Assembly: GCA_009760855.2 (NCBI GenBank)
Contig: WPIO01000011.1
Coordinates: 5,594,501-5,658,500, forward strand
Direction: 5' to 3'
Length of the DNA: 64,000 bases
Origin: Cristatella mucedo
Taxonomy: Eukaryota; Bryozoa; Phylactolaemata; Cristatellidae
A program made the position numbers and the translations under genes. The stretch's first letter is position 1, and each line of letters opens with the position of its first letter. The notes under the pieces are model-generated. The model had not been told where the DNA came from and did not search any database. It saw only the letters and a program-made list of their open reading frames with translations. Below are positions 57,076 to 64,000 of the stretch, one piece after another.

Positions 57076-57510
57076 ATGCTGATTAAAGAACCGGATGTTT
57101 TGTTCCAATCGATCATTGACTCATACCCAGAGTTTGCCTTCCACCACAATGTTGGCAACGATGCAGAGATCATCCACAGCAAAGATTTGGAAACGGCCAT
57201 CGTCAAGATGCAATCAAACAAGGAGGACACTCTGAAAAATCATGAAAAACGTGCAGTTGAACAGTTGTTGCTGCCTGTATCTCCGGATGCGGAAAAAGTT
57301 GCAGGCGATGATAGTCAATTGTCTTTTGCTGAGCGAGCACTCCAGCGACAACATGTTGAAGAGAAGAAAGCTTGCCGCAATTACATAAACACCCGCTTCT
57401 TGCTTCCAACATCTAATGAGGTGGAGACACTTTTCTCTAAGGCGAAGCGAGTGTTTGTCCTTAACAGGGTAGTTTCCAACCCAGAACGTTGGAGGCACTG
57501 TTTATTCTGA
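57076..57510 (+). pseudogene. hAT-type transposase, C-terminal remnant
   Basis: 144 codons open to TGA. The end reads 'NTRFLLPTSNEVETLFSKAK' and then 'NPERWRHCLF', the hAT dimerisation region (usually LP.SN..ER.FS.AK.......R....P), needed for transposase oligomers. The N-terminal part is acidic/charged without a clear motif. The catalytic DDE domain and zinc finger are missing, and a stop lies just upstream of the ATG. CAATATATTG-type repeats on both sides may be decayed ends of the same element. It lies in SDR intron 2. A domesticated gene is possible but unlikely for a lone C terminus. Confidence 0.65.
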
Positions 57511-57848
57511 ATAAAAAAAGTCATTGTGGAATGTGGCTCTGGTTGCATTGATAGTGGATGTTAAAGTCTCAGAGACAGCCATTGATAACGAAGAGAGAGA
57601 ACAGGAATATGAAGATTATTGCTGAAAGCGAAGAGAAAAACATTGCAACATTTGATGTGCAATATATTCCATTGGTGAGATAGGATATTGCAATATACGG
57701 CATTTTGGAATTAATTTTTTCAATTTATTTATTGCTGAACATCAGAAAATTAAAGGCAATAACGAAATTATTGTAAGCACCCTTGCCTCGAAGCTCCATC
57801 GATGCATTTCTTCAAGCACTGTTGAGAGGTTGGGGCTGGGGGCTAGGT

Positions 57849-57851
<3 letters not shown>

Positions 57852-57885
<34 letters not shown>

Positions 57886-58122
57886 CACTTGATAAAGCGC
57901 CCTCAGAGAACTTAATCTCTCTCTAGGCGCTTTACATTTGCTACAAAGGGAATGCAATTGAATGGTGAGTAATATCATGCTTGATCAACAAACAACATGA
58001 ATAACATGGTTAGGGGTGACATGCACAGGGTCAGCATGCAAATGTGGTTAGTGGCAGCATGCACAGTGTCAGCAAGCATAAACACATGAAGGACGAATCA
58101 CAGGGACCCACTAAATGCTGTC
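57852..58122 (-). mobile_element. LINE-B 3' end
   Basis: (TTA)n end, LINE-B tail and 3' UTR on the minus strand, nearly the same as 39552-39830. It is truncated at the line 'gacagcatttagtgggtccc' (reversed). Confidence 0.85.
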
Positions 58123-58337
58123 TGGGCTAAGTGGTGCTTTTCGGTCTCCTGATGTCAGTCCCGGTGCCGACTTGGTCGTTTGTCGAGCACCGGTTTCTGT
58201 GCAGAGCCCGTGCTCGGGTTCATTAGACTCTATTTGCAAAGACCAACCGGCCGTTTTTCCGTAGTCCTTTGCAACACTCCGCTGCAGCTTTATCGCGATC
58301 TTTTCGTTTTGCTTTCGTCGTTCGTCGCTCGGTAATT

Positions 58338-58373
<36 letters not shown>

Positions 58374-58435
58374 GTCAGCGCTGTGAGTGAATCAACCCAC
58401 TTATGTCTTGCCGAGTTGTAGAGTTGTCGTCCTTC
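58123..58435. other. Spacer with (TC)n between inverted LINE-B ends
   Basis: Contains a 32-bp TC run at 58340-58371 and unassigned GC-richer text. No gene recognised. Confidence 0.5.
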
Positions 58436-58436
58436 A

Positions 58437-58915
58437 ATTTCACCTCCAGCTCTTCGTGCACACTCCAGCACTTGGCCAAGCATCGTACCACCTGCTTTTC
58501 GGAACCAAACAGTCTACCAATACCTCGTACAAACCTAAAATTCTTTGGAGACCGTGCATTTAGTTCGTATGCTCCCAAAGCCTGGAACTCCCTCCCGACC
58601 TGCGTCAGAATATCCCCTGAACTGACCACATTTAAAAAGAACTTAAAAACACCTATTTAGGACAGCATTTAGTGGGTCCCTGTGATTCGTTCATCATGTG
58701 CTTATGCGTGCTGACACTGTGCATGCTGCCACTGACCACATTTGCATGCTGACCCAGTGCATGTCACCCCTAACCATGTTATTCATTTTGTTTGTTTATC
58801 AAGCATGATATTACTCACCATTCAATTGCATTTCCCTTTGCAGCAGATGTGAAGCGCCTAGAGAGAGATTGAGTTCGCTGAGGGCGCTTTATCAAGTGCA
58901 TTATAATTAATTAAA
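58437..58915 (+). mobile_element. LINE-B 3' end with C-terminal coding part
   Basis: Frame 58403-58660 carries 'AKHRTTCFSEPNSLPIPRTN', 'SSYAPKAWNSLPTCV' and 'FKKNLKT', then a stop, the 3' UTR and the tail 'gaagcgcctagagagagatt'. It faces away from the minus-strand copy at 57.9 kb. Confidence 0.85.
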
Positions 58916-59149
58916 GAAGATCTGAGAAACCGCTAAAGTACTTGGTGACTCGGAATTTAATTGGTTTGTCCGCTGTTTTCACAGTTCACACTCTCCTTGC
59001 TAATATGAACACCAAGCACATTATAGGAATTCAATTTCGTAGAGATGACACAGAGTAGTGCGCTTGATGAAGTTATTGTCAGAGTATTAATGTGAATGGG
59101 AAAAGATCATCCGAGGAATAGCCCTGAAATATGCGCTACCTCGGCGCTC

Positions 59150-60312
59150 CGTGCTGCTTGGCTCCGTTCTTTCATGGTTTTTACTCTCCCTGTAGCCGAT
59201 GTGATCGCCAGGCACAAAATCTAGGCTTTCCATTCAATGCAGATAAAACTCAGTTGCAACTTTGCTTTTATCCCTCACAGCCCTCCAGCACGTTCTCCTA
59301 ACTCCACTGCTGAATGTATTGATGAAATCCCTACATAGATGGCAGCAAACTTTCTGAAATTCTAATGACGACAAGACCATCTTACTAGTTATGAGAAAAC
59401 CAAGTGTGATTCTGAAATTGGAAAGGCTACCGCTCAAAATCTGCTCTGCCAGCATATATCTTGTTGAGCCTGCACGAAAATCTAGGTGTCGTGTTCCTAA
59501 GTGACCTTTCATCAAACAACCTTGATCAGCTGCACAGTCAAGTCTGCCTACTTTCAGCTACATAAAACTGCTAAAATCTGGGATCGTTTAGACAAGGATA
59601 TCACATCTAAATTGGTCCATGCATTTGTGACATACCGTCTTGACCTGTGTGACTTACTTCTTTCTGGCCTATCGGCCTGTGCTCTCAGGTGCTTACAGCT
59701 AGTGCAGAACTCTGTCGTGAGCATTGCAGTTGCCACGTCACACCACTTCTCAACGACCTGCACTGGCTTCCAGTCAACCAATGTATCTACTTTAAGATTC
59801 TTTCAGTCACGTTTAGGTCTCCTCATTCTTTAGCTCCAGCCTATATACCAAATCTCCTCCATCACTAGGCTATATATCGCCTCACCCCCTTTTTGGAATC
59901 TAATTGTTTACCTATGCTTTGTATGAACATCAAATCCTCTGGAGACCGTGCCTTTAGTTCGCAGCTCCCAAAGACTGGAATGGACACCAAACTCTCGTCA
60001 CGACATCTCTTGACTTGACAGCATAAAAAAACTGAAAACCCATCTAATTGTCACAGCATTTAGTGGGTCTCCGTGATTTGTTCTTTATGTGCTTATGCGT
60101 GCTGACACTGTGAGTGCTGACACTGTTCACGCTCCCACTAACCATACCGGCATGCTGAACCTATGCATGTCACCCCTAACCATGTCATTATTGTTGCTTA
60201 TTGAGCATCCCACCACTAACCATTCGATCGTGCTTCTTTCGTAGCAAATTGAAAGTGCCTAGATAGAATTATCTGAGGAAGCTACACACATTTAAAATTA
60301 TTATCATTATTT
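59150..60312 (+). mobile_element. LINE-B copy, decayed
   Basis: Starts at the GSVL-type line before the RT catalytic region and shows 'LDKDITSKLVHAFVTYRLDL' and 'SACALRCLQLVQNS' (frame 59501-59833). 'ctgcactggcttccagtcaa', the 3' UTR 'catgtcacccctaaccatg' and a weak tail follow. It is more diverged than the 39.6 and 58.4 kb copies and has many frameshifts. Confidence 0.75.
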
Positions 60313-60354
60313 GATTGAATCCCTCCCGACCGTTTAGCAAGTGAGATTTTTTCA

Positions 60355-61552
60355 ATTCACTTTCTTCATGCATAGCTGACATCCGCACATGGATAACAGC
60401 AACATTTATCAAAATTAATGGCGATAGAACCAATTTATTAGTTATGGGCGAACCAAGTGTTACTCAGAAATTGCGAAGCTTAACAGTAGTAATTGACCCT
60501 TCCGGCATAGCTGTCGTTGCATCTGCATGAAATCCAGAAGTCAAGTTCCACAGTGATCTTTTTCTACACAACCACCGAGCTCCACAGTATTCCTACTTGC
60601 CTACATCCTACTTCGGGTCCTTTCCCAAAAGGTAAGGTCATAGCTCTTCACGATTCAGTTTTCTGGTTCGAGTCCTGCAATTGACGAGTCTTTAATGTCT
60701 CCTGCAAGCGATTTTGATAGCAGCTAAGTCTCTTCTAATGTTAATCAGATGAGACTGTTGCATTAGCTGGCCTTTATTGTATCTGCATATCACAGATAAA
60801 ATTCAGGCTTCCTTAGACAGGGATACTACATCTAAATTGGTCAATGCACTTGTGACATCCCCTCTCAGCGTCTGTAACTCACTGCTCACTGGACTACCAG
60901 AAAGTGCAGTCGGACGCTAACATTTGGCACAAAAAATTGCAAGTAGGCTTGTGTCTTGAGCTTTGCACTTGCTAGATCGTACCACTTCTCACCGATCTGC
61001 ACTGGCTCCCAATCAAGCAGTGCACTGATTTCGAGGTTTTGTCAATAACTTTTAGGTCTATTTACTATCTGGCTATAGCTTAACTATCAGAACTACTTCA
61101 CCAAAAGGACACATCTTACCACCTGCTTTTCTGAATACAATAGTTCAGCTATGCCTAGTACTAACTTAAACTCCTTTGGAGCGTGACTTTAGTTCATATG
61201 CTCCCAAAGCCTGGTACTCACTCCCGACTGATGTCGTGACATTCGCTAGCTTGAGGATTTTTAAAAAAGCTAAAACTTACATGCTTCTCACAGCATTGGC
61301 TGGTTCCTTGTGGTTTTCTCTTTGTGCGCCAATGTGTGCTTGCAGTGGCCATGCTGCCAGTAACTATATTTACATGCTAACACAGTGAATGCCGCTGCTA
61401 TCTTATGCTTTTTGACATTATGCATGTTACCACTAACCATTTGACAATGCTTTCTTGACAGCATATGCACAGTGCGTATAAAGAGATGATTACGAGATTA
61501 ATTTAGCAGAGAGGGCTATACAAAGACATAATAATAATTATTATTATTATTG
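60355..61552 (+). mobile_element. LINE-B copy, decayed, with insertion
   Basis: Reads 'ADIRTWITATFIKINGDRTN' and 'LLVMGEPSVTQKL', is interrupted at about 60600-60770, and resumes with 'LDRDTTSKLVNALVTSPL' and 'SYAPKAWYSLPTDVV'. It ends with 'tataaagagatgattacgag' and an (ATT)n tail. Confidence 0.75.
60605..60760 (+). mobile_element. tRNA-like insertion in LINE-B
   Basis: A perfect B box 'ggttcgagtcc' is at 60665-60675. Upstream 'ggtaaggtcatagctcttcacg' parallels 'ggtagcgtgctcgctcttcacg' of the element at 55.1 kb. The A box is decayed. LINE-B homology is lost on this stretch and resumes after it, consistent with insertion. Confidence 0.4.
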
Positions 61553-62403
61553 ATGTTTTTGTTTAGAGTGGTATACTAATGACTAGCCTAGCTGGAATCA
61601 ATGTCTTCGCCTGTAGCTTGCTGCAACATTGAGGTGGTGGACAGCAGGTCAGTGGTGGTAGGCAACAGGTCAGCTGGTCAGTGGCTGGAACATTGAGGTG
61701 ATCGACAGTTGGTGAGGGCAATCAGGCTGGCCTAGTTTTAAATCATACCGTAAAGCCTGAACACTGGGCCGAGCTCGTTATAGTTATACAGCTCAAAGCT
61801 GCGAGCAGCATCAAGCTCGTGCCCCACAGTAGGAAAGGCCGGCTCTACCGTACAGCTACTGAAGCTTGAAGCCGCCAGTAAACGATTGATCTGCTTCAAC
61901 TTTTTCAATTGATGGCCATTGTAACGCACCGGCTCTCACCGACTCCTCGATCCGCCCGGCACTGCACCTAGTCGAGCTTCGGCTTCCAAGGAGCCGGCGT
62001 GTCGAGTGCGATGATTTACTCGTAGGTGCAACACAAGTTTAACCAATAAAGCGTGTCTGTTAATGCCAAAGCTCCACCTCCAATGAATAGACAGGCTGCC
62101 GACCATAGTCTCGCATTGGCTATTAATTGAAATTGACATTCTCCATAAGCCTGAGGTTGCCGGCCTGGTTTAGCTACAGCCGAAAAGGTCTAGGCTTATT
62201 TCAGCAGTAGCTCATTTGAATAGTCTACCAGAAAATTAGTGAAATAGAGTATATTTTCTTTAAGCATGCAATGCCATCTGACTTTTCTCATTATTAGCTC
62301 AAATAATTTTGAATCCTGATTCTTGAAATATATTTGTATTGGTAATTTAGGCTTCACTCGTTCTTTGACCCACTGAAACATTTAGTAATATAGTAATATG
62401 TTT
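61553..62403. other. Unassigned DNA
   Basis: Short direct repeats 'caggtcagtggt/caggtcagctgg' near 61648-61690. An AATAAAGC lies at about 62046. No gene recognised. Confidence 0.3.
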
Positions 62404-62552
62404 CATTTACATATCACCCTAATCTCCCTCTTCATTTACATATCACCCTCCTCTTCATTTACATATCACCCTTAATCTCCATTCAGGCGCTTCACATATG
62501 CCAAGAGGCTCCAGCCCACAACCTCGGCCAGACCTTGGTCGGGGAGAGCACA
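62404..62552 (-). mobile_element. SINE-1, copy g, with triplicated tail segment
   Basis: Reversed, it carries the SINE-1 body ('accaaggtctggccgaggttg') and tail. The line 'ttcatttacatatcaccct' occurs three times (62404-62475), a local triplication of its 3' flank. Confidence 0.6.
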
Positions 62553-62705
62553 GCTCTCCTACACCTACCTAAAATCTCTTGAGGCAAGCTAATACAAGAT
62601 TACCGAAATTACTACATAGGCATCGCCAATGTTAGTTGTCTTAAACTTTGAGCATTTTGCTGCAAGCTTCCTGCCCTGCGAGTAGGCAAATACTTGCAGC
62701 CGTAA

Positions 62706-62832
62706 TTTGGTCCATGGGCTAGGTAGGCGCTCACCCTTATAGATCAAGGTCGCGAGCTCGAGCCTTGCTTCATATTTTGAGTGCTTGGATTTTTATTAGG
62801 TTGCGTCGTAGCGCTATACCAAAGAATTATAT
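62706..62832 (+). mobile_element. SINE-1, copy h (old)
   Basis: 'ttggtccatgggctaggtagg' (decayed A box), 'gcgagctcgagcc' (B box) and 'tagcgctataccaaagaatta' (tail end). Confidence 0.5.
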
Positions 62833-64000
62833 CATATTTATATAGATCGACATATTTACCACAATTAAGATGCCCATCTCCACGACGTTGATAAATGACT
62901 TTGCCAAGTCGTTTGTCTGTAGAAGTGTTTATACAGCGAAAGCTCACACTTTCAGAAACACTGCCAAAACTCAGGGTTCTTGTCGCCAGCACTCAGCACA
63001 GCTTGCAAGCCCAGACCTACTACATGCAATCAATCTGCGAGCAGACGAATGCTCTCTGATTTCATACGGCTAAGTTTTATTTCCGAGGCGAAACCCTCGT
63101 AATTACTGAATAGCGATGTTTGCTTTCGTTAAAGCTACTCACCAGAACATGTCAAAACTGTTAAGCTTTGCTAAGCGGCTCCAATGAATTGTTTTGGAAT
63201 ACGATTAAATATTGGTAAAAACCGAATGGGAAAATCTGCAATGATCAATACCCGGTTATACGTAGGCTACCGTAGAGATAGCTCGACTGTGATCCCTTAG
63301 ATTGCGCTGGTAAGCTCTTGAAAACGATACATCTGAAACAGATTTTTCAAGACACTGGAATGTTTAGACATTTATTTCAATTATGATAGGATTGGATTGG
63401 GGAAATATTGGATTCAGCACTAGCCGTGACATGGAAACATATTTTCTATGGTCCGTCTATAACCTGCATCTTTTTCTATGCATTTCTACTGGTCTGACGA
63501 GGAATTATGTTAAAGACTGGTGATTATAAAGCTCATTAATATATAATGTAAAATGACGGATAGTGGGAACTAAAATCATACTGTAAAGCACCGGTCAATC
63601 TATTTCTCCTTAAATGTCACCCGGCCAGAGGCTTTCCGATGTCGTTCTATACAGCCTTTCACAATTAAGGTGCACGTTAGGCTGGAAGCACTTAATAGCT
63701 TGAGGCTAAACCAAGGAATTCAATTGAGCAACCCAATGCGGCGCAACATTATGTTGAGCGAGGAGACATTGAAGGCGTAGGTAGGTTCAGATAAGTACGT
63801 CGCGGTAGGAGACTGAATGGAATTATGACTGAACGAACTTTGTAAGACCGTTGCTCGGTCAGGATTAAGGTATAGATTTGAGGGAATTAAAGTAGTGTAG
63901 CTAAGCTACGATATTCCCGACGGAAAAGCTTTGCAGTGATACCTGCGTGCATTGGACTAACTTTTACGACTACCGCCTTGAAGCGTCTATTTTCACTTCA
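62833..64000. other. Unassigned DNA, presumed SDR intron 2
   Basis: Ordinary sequence to the window end. No SDR exon 3 (expected to begin with the rest of an Asp codon) and no other gene was recognised. Confidence 0.3.

Overview
The window looks like a repeat-rich, intron-bearing animal genome. Most of the 64 kb is interspersed and tandem repeat. No complete gene is visible, but two host gene families can be read. One is a short-chain dehydrogenase/reductase (SDR) on the + strand: exon 1 is at 53356-53520, exon 2 at 56650-56701, and exon 3 was not found. The other is a set of three SLC5A/SGLT-type exon copies at 21.2-21.9 kb (+, a broken tandem pair) and 25.5-25.8 kb (-, with an intact 35-codon exon). 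A metazoan is suggested by GT-AG introns, the SGLT exon as a 35-codon phase-0 block, L2/CR1-like LINEs and tRNA-derived SINEs. The species cannot be fixed from the sequence. A degenerate CCCTAAA-type tract near 41.1 kb is unexpected for an animal.

Layout. 0-2.6 kb: a CpG-rich start, then unassigned DNA. 2.6-5.5 kb: first copy of a composite element made of diverged ~170-bp monomers (called element S here). 5.6-6.7 kb: LTR-like features. 7.1-15.5 kb: a mosaic repeat with modules in the order A-D-T, seen twice, plus partial copies and a nested LINE fragment. 16-20 kb: SINEs and long CT/GA microsatellites. 21.1-22.0 kb: SGLT exon relics. 22-25.4 kb: AT-rich DNA. 25.5-27.7 kb: inverted SGLT exon copy, then a second S copy. 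28-35.4 kb: LINEs and a third, inverted S copy held between two head-to-head LINE-A fragments. 36-43 kb: microsatellites, a LINE-B copy and a telomere-like tract flanked by inverted G-rich motifs. 44-52 kb: decayed LINEs and SINEs. 53.3-64 kb: the SDR gene, whose introns hold LINEs, SINEs and a hAT transposase remnant.

How the parts interact. LINE-B and SINE-1 share the same 3' tail, so SINE-1 was probably copied by LINE-B machinery. LINE-A and LINE-B differ in their 3' ends and both have many 5'-truncated, frameshifted copies. Nested insertions (LINE-A in the mosaic repeat, LINE-B tail in S, a tRNA-like piece in LINE-B) give relative ages. All coordinates of decayed repeats are approximate, because they come from reading and not from alignment.
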